Shown here piece after piece: positions 1-6,662 of a stretch of DNA of 9,960 bases. The stretch comes from JACQNR01 sp049515175 (GTDB lineage: Bacteria > Acidobacteriota > Terriglobia > UBA7540). The notes below the pieces were generated by a model. The model worked only from the letters and a program-made list of their open reading frames with translations, did no database searches and was not told the origin of the DNA. Each line of letters starts with the position of its first letter. Position 1 is the first letter of the stretch. The DNA lies in NCBI GenBank assembly GCA_049515175.1, contig JBEKUI010000179.1, positions 1 to 9,960 on the forward strand. The letters run 5' to 3'. A program made the position numbers and the translations under genes.

Positions 1-24
1 TTTGCTGGCCGCCGGACGATCCTG

Positions 25-1467
25 TCATTGGTTACTGATCTTTTTCCATCGCTGGTGGAAGCTCTCCCGCGCCAGGGCCGGCATATCGCGCCCGTCAGTC
101 CAGTTGGATGCCGGATAAGCAGGGATTTTTCGAATCCAACCTTGGCGCGAAAGAAGCCCCTGGCCCCAACGAGCAAATCGAGAGCCCCACGCGTAAACCC
201 ATGGCCGCTTCATTGCCCACGCCCAGAGGCGCATGCTCGTGCGCTCGGCGAGCGGCGAGCCCTTGGGCTGTTGCGCCGGAAACTTTTCCTGCGCCTCGGC
301 GCGCAAATGGAGGAGCAAATCCGGAATATTAATCTTCACCGGGCAAACGTCGCGGCAAGCGGCGCAAAGTGACGAGGCAAAGGGCAACTCGCGCGCATTC
401 TCCAGTCCCGCCAGTTGCGGCGTGATCAGCGCGCCGATCGGGCCGCTGTATACCCCACCATAGGCGTGCCCGCCGATCTTGCGATAAACCGGGCAAGTAT
501 TCAGGCAGGCGCCGCAGCGGATGCAGTAAAGCGCTTCGCGCATCTTGGGGTCGGCGAGCATGGCGATCCGGCCGTTATCCACCAGCACCACGTGGAGCTC
601 CTCCGGCCCGTCCTCGCCCGGGTGCCGTGGGCCGGTGAGCAGGGAAGTGTAAACGGTCAGTTTCTGGCCCGTCCCCGAGCGGCCCAGCAGGCGCAGGAAG
701 ACCGCCAAGTCAGCGAATCGCGGGATGAGCTTCTCGATTCCCACTAGCGCCACATGCACGCGCGGGGTGGTGGTCGAAAAGCGAATGTTCCCTTCGTTTT
801 CGATGAGCACCACAGTGCCCGTCTCCGCCACGGCGAAATTGGCGCCGCTCAGGCCCATGGGAGCGCTGGCGAATTTCTCCCGCAGGGCTTTGCGTGCGAT
901 GGCGGTCAGTTCCTCCGGAACGTCAGTGGGCGCGGAGTGCAGGCGGGCGGTGAAGAGGTCGGAGACGTCGTAGCGGGTCTTGTGGATGGCTGGGGCGACG
1001 ATATGGGCCGGCCGGTCACCGGAGAGTTGAACGATGAACTCGCCCAGGTCGGTCTCAAAAGGTTGGATCCCAGCCGCTTCGAGCGCGTGGTTCAGTTCAA
1101 TTTCCTCGCTGACCATGGTCTTGGCCTTGACGATTTCGCGCGCGCCGGCCTGTTGGGCGATGGCGATGATGGTGCGGCAGGCCTCTTCCGCCGTCGCCGC
1201 CCAATGCACTTTTCCCCCGCGGCGCTCGACACGGTCAGCAAATTGCCCGAGGTAGAAGTCGAGGTGCTCGATCACCTCGCGCTTGAGGGCGTGGGCGCGT
1301 TCGCGCAGCACCTGAAAGCCGGGCACTTCACTGACTGCTTGCAGGCGATGCGAGTAGAGCCGCAACGTCGACGAGCGATAGGCCTCCTGAAGATGCGCAT
1401 CCTGGAGCGCCTGCCGGGAGCTCTCGTGGATTTGACTGCTTTGGACTCCGGTTTCGCTCATGTCCAT
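25..1467 (-). CDS. lutB: LutB/LldF-type lactate utilization iron-sulfur protein
   Basis: Likely the electron-transferring iron-sulfur subunit of the LutABC (LldEFG) L-lactate oxidation complex, which converts lactate to pyruvate in the cytoplasm. With the start used here the protein has 480 residues, normal for LutB. Seen in order: a helical N-terminus; a LUD domain at about 75-300, including KAKTMVSEE and the AETGTVVLIENEGNIR stretch; a first ferredoxin-type cluster, CIRCGACLNTCP (C315, C318, C321, C325); a second cysteine group, CAACRDVCP (C368, C371, C375); and a LutB C-terminal domain ending in the usual 'W-T-DGRDMPALARESFHQRW'. The open frame runs upstream to 1716, but those 83 codons are low-complexity and overlap the divergent gene, so I place the start at the ATG ending at 1467. 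The ATG ending at 1461 is equally possible; neither has a clear ribosome site. LutA and LutC are not in the window. The next gene on this strand would begin beyond position 1. Confidence 0.92.
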   Translation of the reverse strand: MDMSETGVQSSQIHESSRQALQDAHLQEAYRSSTLRLYSHRLQAVSEVPGFQVLRERAHALKREVIEHLDFYLGQFADRVERRGGKVHWAATAEEACRTIIAIAQQAGAREIVKAKTMVSEEIELNHALEAAGIQPFETDLGEFIVQLSGDRPAHIVAPAIHKTRYDVSDLFTARLHSAPTDVPEELTAIARKALREKFASAPMGLSGANFAVAETGTVVLIENEGNIRFSTTTPRVHVALVGIEKLIPRFADLAVFLRLLGRSGTGQKLTVYTSLLTGPRHPGEDGPEELHVVLVDNGRIAMLADPKMREALYCIRCGACLNTCPVYRKIGGHAYGGVYSGPIGALITPQLAGLENARELPFASSLCAACRDVCPVKINIPDLLLHLRAEAQEKFPAQQPKGSPLAERTSMRLWAWAMKRPWVYAWGSRFARWGQGLLSRQGWIRKIPAYPASNWTDGRDMPALARESFHQRWKKISNQ

Positions 1468-1603
1468 TGACGCCACGGGCGCTAACTCCATTCTCTGCGC
1501 CGCGGTATGAGGTCGCCATGAATGCAACCACATTATTCTGTTTGTCGCAACAGGAATGATGAGCTCGCGCCCCTGTGCGGCGGGCTTCGAAGCACCGTGC
1601 ACC

Positions 1604-1632
1604 TTGAAGGATTTCGGCCGGTGACTTATCAT
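1604..1632 (+). promoter_or_regulatory. sigma70-like promoter of the acyl reductase gene
   Basis: TTGAAG (1604-1609) and TATCAT (1627-1632) are separated by exactly 17 bases. They match the TTGACA and TATAAT consensus at 4 and 5 of 6 positions. Transcription would start near 1639, giving a leader of about 60 bases before the GTG at 1699. The site lies in the divergent gap between lutB and the reductase gene. No equally convincing promoter for lutB was found on the other strand. Motif match only. Confidence 0.45.
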
Positions 1633-1698
1633 CTTGGGAATCCCTGAAGATGCCTGAGTCGAGGGAGTTCCTTGGCGTGAGGGGCGCACCGAATCGAA

Positions 1699-3999
1699 GT
1701 GAGTGATCCTAATCACAGCGCAATATTCCTGCAGGTGGACCGGCGGCTGATCTCGCTGCAGCCCTTTCGCGCCGTCGCCTTCATCACCTGGAACTCACAG
1801 AGCTTTACGGGCCGCTGGACGCGCCCGCTGGCACTGGCCTTTGCCGCGATTCTGCTTCCGGTGGTTACCCTGTTCAGCCCCAAATTTGCCTTGCGGATCC
1901 TCCACGCGTTCCTGCGCGGCGTCAGCCGGGACCGGCTCGACCTCCTAGGTGAGGAGTTTTTCCAGTACGTTTTGAAGCCGCGGCTGAACCCGGCGGAAGC
2001 GGAGAAGCTTGCAGGGCAGGTGCGCGCCAAGCCGCAGGTCGTGCTGTTCAGTGACAGCCTGGAGCACATCGTTCGGCCTTTGGCTCAGCAATTGGGGATT
2101 ACGCGCCTGGTCGCCAACCGGTTGGAGTTCCGCGATGGCATCGCAACCGGACGTCTGCTCGAGCCGGTGATTCCGCCGGCCGGGGTCTGGAGACGGCTCG
2201 CCAGTTTCTTTTCTGCGGGGAAGCTGCGGCTTCTCACGACGGAAGAACTCGCCAACCGGCTGCACCTCCCAGCAGATTCCACGGCATTGGATCGAGCGAC
2301 GGCGCCGGCGGAGCGGACTGTCGAGCCGCCCGCGCATGCGGTGGTGCGGTTCGACAACTCGCGCGCGCCCGCGCCGTTGTCGGTGCGGAAGGCACTGGCC
2401 GGAAAACAAATTCTTCTCATCGGTGCGACGGGTTTCATCGGCAAGGTCTGGCTCGCCAACGCCCTCTCCGACCTGCCCGATATCGGCAAGATCTATTTGC
2501 TGATTCGCCGCCAGCGTTCCACGACCGCTCTGCGGCGCTTTGAAAAGATCGTCGAAGAGTCGCCGATATTTGAATCCTTCCACGAGAAGCTGGGGGCCGG
2601 ACTCGCGGCCTTTATCGGCGCGCGGGTCGAAGTGCTCGACGGCGACATCACGCGGCCCGGTCTTGGTCTGGACGAAGAGACCCAGGCGCGCCTGGCCGGT
2701 GAACTCGATCTGATTATCAACAGCGCAGGGCTGACGGACTTCAATCCCGACTTGCGCGACGCGCTCGCCATCAATGTGGACGGCGTCGGTCATTTGCTCG
2801 AATTCCAGCGGCGCTGCGCGCGCGCCGCGCTGCTACATCTCTCGACGTCCTTTGTGGTGGGCTTCCGGGACGGCCGGATCGACGAAGAATTGCGGCCGAA
2901 CTACACGCCGAAATCCATTCCCGATTTTGATGCCGACGAGGAGCGGCAGCGGCTCCACGCGTTGACCAGGGAGGTTGAGCGCCTAGCGGAATGCCCCGAA
3001 GTGACGGAGGAACTGCGCCAGCAGGTGCGCAAGAAGGGCGCGCGATTGCCCGAGTCCGCCGTCGAGAGCCACGTCCGCAAGTACCGGCTGCGCTGGACGC
3101 GCAACCAGGTGACCGAGAAGGGTATGCAGCGAGCCCAGGAACTGGGCTGGCCGAACACCTATTGTTTTACGAAGAGTTTGGGTGAGTCGCTGATCGCAAA
3201 ATTCGGCGCGAATCTTCCCATCGCCATCGTCCGTCCGTCAATCACCGAGACCTCGACGCATCAGCCCTTTCGCGGCTGGAACGAGGGAGTGAACACTTCC
3301 GCCCCGCTTTCCTACCTGCTGGGCACCTACTTTCGCCAGTTGCCCTCCAACGCCCGCAAGTTCCTGGATCTGATTCCCGTGGATCTGGTGACGCGCGGCA
3401 TGGTGCTGATCGCTGCGGCGCTCGTCGAGCGGCGGCATGCGCCGCTCTATCATCTGGCGACCTCGGGCTGCAACCCGTGCGATATGCGGCGGTCGATCGA
3501 ACTCACCTGCCTCGCGCATCGCAAGTTCTATCGCGCCCAGATTGGATTCGAGCCATCGCTGCGCGCGCGCTTCGATACGATTCCTGTATCCAAGGACCGC
3601 TACCGGCGCTTCTCCGCGCCCGGGCAGCGGGTGATGGTGCGGGCGCTGCGGCGCCTGACCTCACCGATTCCGGTCGCCTATTCGTCGCTGGTCCGCATGG
3701 AGCGCGACCTGGAGCGGCTGGAGAAACTCATCGAGCTCTACGAACCTTTCATCCTCCACAACGAGCACGCCTTTGAGGCGGGGAATATTGAAATCCTTTC
3801 GGCTGCGCTACCAGCCACGGAAAAAGCGGCCTTCGGTTACGACGCCCACTTCATCGACTGGTGGGACTACTGGATCAATCTGCACGTGCCGGCCCTGAGG
3901 AAGTGGACCTACCCGCTCATCGAAGGCCGGCCGCTGGAAGAGCGCCCGCGCCGTGAGTTCCGCCTGGAATTGCCTGCTGCGGAAACGCCGAGGAGCTGA
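1699..3999 (+). CDS. Fatty acyl-CoA/ACP reductase with degenerate HAD-like N-terminal domain
   Basis: Probable NAD(P)H-dependent reductase of long-chain acyl thioesters to aldehyde or alcohol (766 aa). Residues 20-160 resemble a HAD-IB phosphatase fold: a hydrophobic helix at 44-60, then 'VVLFSDSLEHIVRPLAQ' and 'RLEFRDGIATGRL' (114-153). The expected nucleophile motif DxDxT is replaced by TWNSQ (30-34), and the later acidic motif is missing, so phosphatase activity is unlikely. Residues 235-580 form an extended SDR / male-sterility NAD-binding domain, with dinucleotide loop GATGFIG (242-248), LSTS (381-384), catalytic YCFTK (Y488, K492) and IVRPSI (510-515). A charged, partly coiled insert at about 395-485 precedes the catalytic tyrosine. 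Residues 665-735 resemble the FAR C-terminal 'sterile' domain (FDxxxIDWWDYW-like). The start is a GTG; the nearest purine-rich run (1679-1684) is rather far upstream, and a GTG at 1735 is an alternative. A SDR with a HAD-IB partner occurs in other bacteria; the substrate cannot be fixed from sequence. Confidence 0.85.
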   Translation: MSDPNHSAIFLQVDRRLISLQPFRAVAFITWNSQSFTGRWTRPLALAFAAILLPVVTLFSPKFALRILHAFLRGVSRDRLDLLGEEFFQYVLKPRLNPAEAEKLAGQVRAKPQVVLFSDSLEHIVRPLAQQLGITRLVANRLEFRDGIATGRLLEPVIPPAGVWRRLASFFSAGKLRLLTTEELANRLHLPADSTALDRATAPAERTVEPPAHAVVRFDNSRAPAPLSVRKALAGKQILLIGATGFIGKVWLANALSDLPDIGKIYLLIRRQRSTTALRRFEKIVEESPIFESFHEKLGAGLAAFIGARVEVLDGDITRPGLGLDEETQARLAGELDLIINSAGLTDFNPDLRDALAINVDGVGHLLEFQRRCARAALLHLSTSFVVGFRDGRIDEELRPNYTPKSIPDFDADEERQRLHALTREVERLAECPEVTEELRQQVRKKGARLPESAVESHVRKYRLRWTRNQVTEKGMQRAQELGWPNTYCFTKSLGESLIAKFGANLPIAIVRPSITETSTHQPFRGWNEGVNTSAPLSYLLGTYFRQLPSNARKFLDLIPVDLVTRGMVLIAAALVERRHAPLYHLATSGCNPCDMRRSIELTCLAHRKFYRAQIGFEPSLRARFDTIPVSKDRYRRFSAPGQRVMVRALRRLTSPIPVAYSSLVRMERDLERLEKLIELYEPFILHNEHAFEAGNIEILSAALPATEKAAFGYDAHFIDWWDYWINLHVPALRKWTYPLIEGRPLEERPRREFRLELPAAETPRS

Positions 4000-4042
4000 C
4001 AGAGCCCAGCCTGGCCGGGAAACACCGCAATCCGAGGAGACC

Positions 4043-4223
4043 ATGCCGCTCAATCGTCGTCGCCTTCTCGCATCCGCCGGCTTGGTATAATCCCTGCATT
4101 CCGAGCAAGTTCATCTCCAGCGACGGGCGAACCTTCTGGATGTTTGTCGCAGGCGATTTCTCCAGCGGCGGACGATTCTACGGACCGAACATGATCCCCG
4201 TGACGCTCGAAGTGGAAGGCTGA
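4043..4223 (+). pseudogene. Decayed remnant of an exported-protein gene
   Basis: Two pieces in different frames look like the ends of one lost gene. An ATG at 4043, just after an AGGAG at 4035-4039, opens a 15-codon reading MPLNRRRLLASAGLV that stops at 4088-4090. The NRRRLLASAG stretch resembles the start of a twin-arginine signal peptide. In another frame, from about 4065 to a TGA at 4221-4223, the translation contains HPPAWYNPCIPSKF, SSDGRTFWMFVAGDF and YGPNMIPVTLEVEG. This reads like a genuine protein C-terminus (aromatic, glycine-rich, beta-strand-like) and has no start codon of its own in a sensible place. An internal deletion joining the two ends would explain the arrangement. I do not recognise the family with confidence. 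The Tat-like piece could be chance. Confidence 0.4.
4083..4091 (+). promoter_or_regulatory. Extended -10 promoter motif TGGTATAAT
   Basis: A perfect TATAAT hexamer (4086-4091) is preceded by TG at the extended -10 position. No -35 match is present at 17 bases. It could start a transcript near 4098 that runs through the zinc-ribbon candidate to the terminator at 4713-4743. It lies inside the decayed coding remnant, so it may be fortuitous. Confidence 0.3.
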
Positions 4224-4294
4224 GGCCTTCGTCGAAGAGTCCTCAAGCAGTCCAATGTCTCGTTCGGAGCCCTTCCAAGCCAGTATTCATGCGC

Positions 4295-4312
4295 CCAGTA
4301 CCTCGGTACTGG
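4295..4312. promoter_or_regulatory. Perfect inverted repeat, possible operator
   Basis: CCAGTACC (4295-4302) and GGTACTGG (4305-4312) are exact reverse complements separated by two bases. The right half is followed by a further GGTACC overlap (4311-4316). A compact 18-bp dyad of this form is typical of a dimeric repressor site, but could also be a short hairpin in RNA. It lies about 105 bases upstream of the small zinc-ribbon candidate. No regulator gene is adjacent. Confidence 0.35.
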
Positions 4313-4417
4313 TACCCGCGCGTCATTGTGGGGAGGCGCGAGGAAGCGCAGAATCCCTCTCGAAAGTTGACCGTGGAGGGATCGAAAAGCGTCGAACCTG
4401 CGGGAAGGAAGACTCCG

Positions 4418-4567
4418 ATGATCGAGACCCCTGATGTCCAGGAAGCAGTTGTTGCACCGTGCGTCAAGTGCGGTTGGATCAAGTTCAATCCGGATTGTCC
4501 GGAGTGTCGCGAGATTCAAGAGCAATGTCTGTTGCTGGGAGCGGGGATCGAAGGTTTCGATCTGTAA
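4418..4567 (+). CDS. Small four-cysteine zinc-ribbon protein candidate (49 aa)
   Basis: Short ORF beginning MIETPDVQEAVVAP and ending GAGIEGFDL. It carries CVKCGWIKFNPDCPEC, that is CxxC-x8-CxxC (C15, C18, C27, C30), a spacing suited to binding one zinc ion; a fifth cysteine is C37. An AAGGA at 4405-4409 lies eight bases before the ATG, the clearest ribosome site in this region and the reason for choosing this start over an in-frame ATG at 4289. A strong Rho-independent terminator follows 145 bases downstream, so a short transcript would fit. It has no close functional assignment; small zinc ribbons often bind nucleic acid or protein partners, but that is not shown here. An overlapping minus-strand frame (4178-4621) is longer but has no recognisable content. 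Confidence 0.5.
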   Translation: MIETPDVQEAVVAPCVKCGWIKFNPDCPECREIQEQCLLLGAGIEGFDL

Positions 4568-4638
4568 GCGGATCTTTTGACGCGCGGGAGTTGCTTCGGA
4601 TATTGAGCCTATTCGGGGCAACCGGACGGGTTAACCAG

Positions 4639-4678
4639 GGAAGCGCGGCGGCGCCAATAACCAAAACGTCGCGCTTCC
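4639..4678 (+). other. Strong RNA hairpin between the small gene and terminator
   Basis: GGAAGCGCGGCG (4639-4650) pairs with CGTCGCGCTTCC (4667-4678): 12 pairs with a single G-U wobble and a 16-base loop. It has no U tract, so it is not itself a terminator. It sits 35 bases before the terminator stem. The interval 4568-4743 could be a structured 3' untranslated region or a small RNA; I could not match it to a known RNA family. Confidence 0.45.
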
Positions 4679-4712
4679 ATTTCCAGTCGCCAGGTTATAT
4701 TCTGTAAGCCTC

Positions 4713-4743
4713 AAAGACGTTCCTTATGGAACGTCTTTTTTTT
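4713..4743 (+). terminator. Rho-independent terminator
   Basis: An 11-bp perfect stem, AAAGACGTTCC (4713-4723) with GGAACGTCTTT (4728-4738), has a TTAT tetraloop and a run of eight T (4736-4743). The T run is only on the plus strand, so it ends rightward transcription coming from the 4.1-4.7 kb region and insulates the sensor gene that starts at 4852. Confidence 0.92.
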
Positions 4744-4755
4744 GGGCTTCTCGCC

Positions 4756-4764
4756 TGCTATCTT
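4756..4764 (+). promoter_or_regulatory. Weak extended -10 upstream of the PAS protein gene
   Basis: TGC followed by TATCTT (4759-4764) resembles an extended -10 (4 of 6 plus TGn). It lies just after the terminator and about 88 bases before the ATG at 4852. No clear -35 is present; the T tract of the terminator occupies that position. Confidence 0.25.
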
Positions 4765-4851
4765 AACGGGAAACTCGGCACGCACCTTCTGGCGGTTTCG
4801 GCCAGTGGGGAGGAGGCGGGCCGTCGTCTCGTAAACTGAGCCCGAGGTACT

Positions 4852-5862
4852 ATGAACCCAGCGACCCTGAGAAAACTCGTAATTGCTTACCTCATGGCGG
4901 TGCCAGTGCTCGTCGTGGCGGATTCGCTCCATTTCATGGCAGTGCAGGGAGTGGTCATTAGCCATCGCCGAGTGTCGGCGGCCGGCGAGATCGTGCGCGA
5001 AACCGAGGCCCTGTCTGCGGCGCTCCAACAGGCTCGAACCACCGTGGGCGGATTTGAGGCTGACCGGCCGGGCGCGACGCTGGCTTCCTATCAAGAAGCC
5101 GTGGGCAAGATGAAGAAGTCGATACAACACCTGGTGAGTCTGGTGCATGATGACGCGGCAGAGCAGGCTCGGGTCGAAAAGCTCGAGCCCGCGGTGAACA
5201 AGACGCTGGAGGTTTTGCAGCAGGCGGTTGACCTCCACTCGAAAGAAGGCTCCAAACCGGAGAAACAGATCGAATACGACGGGCAGGTCGAAAAGCAGGT
5301 TGAGGTGATTCAACCGCTCCTTGCGGAAATGAAGAAGTACGAATCGGACCATCTCCCGGGCTTCTACGCGACGGCCTATGCCGCCGTCAAGAAGGTGGAA
5401 ATGCTGACGCCGTTCGCGGCCTTACTGAGCATCTGGATGGTGCTGGTGGCGGCGCTGCTCCTTTACCGGGACTCCACCCGCCGCACCTCGAGGGGCGTGG
5501 AGCGGCGCATCCACACGCGCATCTTCGAGACATTGCCCTTCGGCATCTGCCTGGTGGATGAGCACGGGCTGATCAACCTGACCAATCCCGCGCAGGACAG
5601 TTTGTTCAGTTATCCCCAGGGCGGACTGATGGGCCGGCACCTCTCCATTCTCCACAACGCGCCGCGCGAGGACGGCGAAGCGCGGGTCGACCAGGCCATG
5701 GAGGAATTGAACCAGCACGGCCAGTGGCGGGGTGAGTTTTCTGCGCGCACCAAGGACGGGAAGAATTTCAATTGCTTGTGCCAGGCGGTAAAGCTGGACC
5801 TCTCCGGGAAGCCGCACCACGTGTTCCTGCTGGCCAGCCAGAATCCGCCGCCGGCCGAATAA
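4852..5862 (+). CDS. Membrane-anchored PAS-domain sensor without output domain
   Basis: A 336-aa inner-membrane protein. TM1 is at about 8-30 and TM2 at about 184-205. They enclose an alpha-helical periplasmic region (31-182) that resembles CHASE3 or four-helix sensor modules in layout. After TM2 a short basic linker leads to one cytoplasmic PAS domain at about 222-330 (IFETLPFGICLVDEHGLI, then NPAQDSLFSY, GRHLSIL and a PAC-like GEFSARTKDGKNF). The chain stops directly after the PAS with NPPPAE. No kinase, GGDEF, HTH or methyl-accepting domain follows, so it would have to signal through a partner or act as a ligand- or dimer-dependent modulator. GAGG at 4844-4847 sits four bases before the ATG. 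The YdjM-like gene follows after 26 bases and may be co-transcribed. The ligand is unknown. Confidence 0.8.
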   Translation: MNPATLRKLVIAYLMAVPVLVVADSLHFMAVQGVVISHRRVSAAGEIVRETEALSAALQQARTTVGGFEADRPGATLASYQEAVGKMKKSIQHLVSLVHDDAAEQARVEKLEPAVNKTLEVLQQAVDLHSKEGSKPEKQIEYDGQVEKQVEVIQPLLAEMKKYESDHLPGFYATAYAAVKKVEMLTPFAALLSIWMVLVAALLLYRDSTRRTSRGVERRIHTRIFETLPFGICLVDEHGLINLTNPAQDSLFSYPQGGLMGRHLSILHNAPREDGEARVDQAMEELNQHGQWRGEFSARTKDGKNFNCLCQAVKLDLSGKPHHVFLLASQNPPPAE

Positions 5863-5888
5863 GCGCCGGGCTTCCTTTCGCGATCGCG

Positions 5889-6563
5889 ATGTTCATCGGG
5901 CATTTCGCAGTCGGGCTAGCGGCGAAGAAGGCTTCTCCGAAGACTTCGCTGGGCACTCTTTTCCTCGCCAGCCAGTTTCTCGATCTTCTCTGGCCGGTCC
6001 TGCTGATCCTGGGCATCGAACACGTCCGCATTGCTCCCGGCAACACTGCCGTCACGCCGCTGGATTTCTACGATTACCCCATCAGCCACAGCCTGGCGAC
6101 GGTGCTGGGCTGGTCCGTCGCCCTGGGGGGAATCTACCTCGGGATTCGGCGAAACCTCCGCGGCGCTGTGGTGGTGGGAGCATGCGTTCTGAGCCATTGG
6201 CTCCTCGATGCGGTGGTGCACAGGCCGGACCTGCCGCTCTTTCCGGGTGGGTCGGTGTTGATCGGGCTGGGGCTCTGGCGGTCAGTGGGCGCGACCGTTG
6301 CGGTCGAGGCGGGAATGTTTGCTTTGGGGGTTTGGATTTACCTGCGCTCGACGGCGGCACGTGACCGAACCGGCCGATTCGCATTGGCCGGGTTGATTGG
6401 GTTTCTCGCCGTGGGCTATCTCGCCAGTATCCTCGCACCTCCGCCCCCAAGCGTTCAGGCATTGCAGTGGGGAAGCCTAACCCTGTGGGGCCTGGTGCCC
6501 TGGGGCTATTGGATCGACCGTCACCGACAGGTGCTTTCGGGCGGCCACGGTCCGAGCCAATGA
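5889..6563 (+). CDS. YdjM/DUF457-type membrane-bound putative metal-dependent hydrolase
   Basis: A 224-aa polytopic membrane protein. The family pattern is visible: H5 in MFIGHFAVGLAAKK, D32 in QFLDLLWP, H67 in YPISHSLA, and H103, D107 and H111 in LSHWLLDAVVHRPDLP. The conserved His and Asp residues near membrane edges are the basis for the family's 'metal-dependent hydrolase' label; no substrate is established. Several further hydrophobic segments follow (about 121-152, 165-183 and 193-209). The open frame extends upstream to 5772, but that part overlaps the PAS gene and is not family-like, whereas MFIGHF is the expected N-terminus. No clear ribosome site precedes it; translation may be coupled to the gene 26 bases upstream. 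A hairpin starts in its stop codon. Confidence 0.82.
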   Translation: MFIGHFAVGLAAKKASPKTSLGTLFLASQFLDLLWPVLLILGIEHVRIAPGNTAVTPLDFYDYPISHSLATVLGWSVALGGIYLGIRRNLRGAVVVGACVLSHWLLDAVVHRPDLPLFPGGSVLIGLGLWRSVGATVAVEAGMFALGVWIYLRSTAARDRTGRFALAGLIGFLAVGYLASILAPPPPSVQALQWGSLTLWGLVPWGYWIDRHRQVLSGGHGPSQ

Positions 6564-6591
6564 TCGCGGGACACGCCGAAAACCCCGCGAT
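6563..6591 (+). terminator. Hairpin at the stop codon of the YdjM-like gene, possible terminator
   Basis: ATCGCGGG (6563-6570) pairs perfectly with CCCGCGAT (6584-6591) around a 13-base loop. The stem begins at the last base of the stop codon. The following bases (TTGAAATT) are AT-rich but not a true T tract, so termination would be weak or partial. Confidence 0.4.
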
Positions 6592-6643
6592 TTGAAATTC
6601 CCTCCTCGTAAAAAACCACTCATGGTTCGCGCGTTCTTCACGA

Positions 6644-6649
6644 TAGAAT
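6644..6649 (+). promoter_or_regulatory. Possible -10 element just upstream of the SDR gene
   Basis: TAGAAT (5 of 6 to TATAAT) lies 13 bases before the ATG at 6663. If used, the transcript would start about 6 bases before the start codon, giving an almost leaderless mRNA. This fits the absence of any ribosome site there. No good -35 is visible. Confidence 0.3.
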
Positions 6650-6662
6650 ACCGCGCTAGCGT

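Noticed and set aside
1945..2793. Minus-strand open frame (282 codons) opposite the acyl reductase
   Set aside because: Shadow of the reductase coding frame, no domain or ribosome site.
4178..4621. Minus-strand open frame (147 codons) in the non-coding island
   Set aside because: No recognisable motifs, and it conflicts with the plus-strand zinc-ribbon candidate, which has a good ribosome site and terminator. Not fully excluded.
4590..4645. Possible c-di-GMP or other riboswitch in the GGGCAACC / GGTTAACC segment
   Set aside because: Only short fragments resemble the known consensus, and the expected second helix and conserved loop are not found.
4711..5352. Minus-strand open frame (213 codons) over the terminator and sensor N-terminus
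   Set aside because: It runs through a clear terminator hairpin and is antisense to a coherent membrane protein.
5772..5888. Upstream extension of the YdjM-like protein
   Set aside because: It lies inside the PAS gene in another frame and reads as low-complexity sequence; the family N-terminus MFIGHF begins at 5889.
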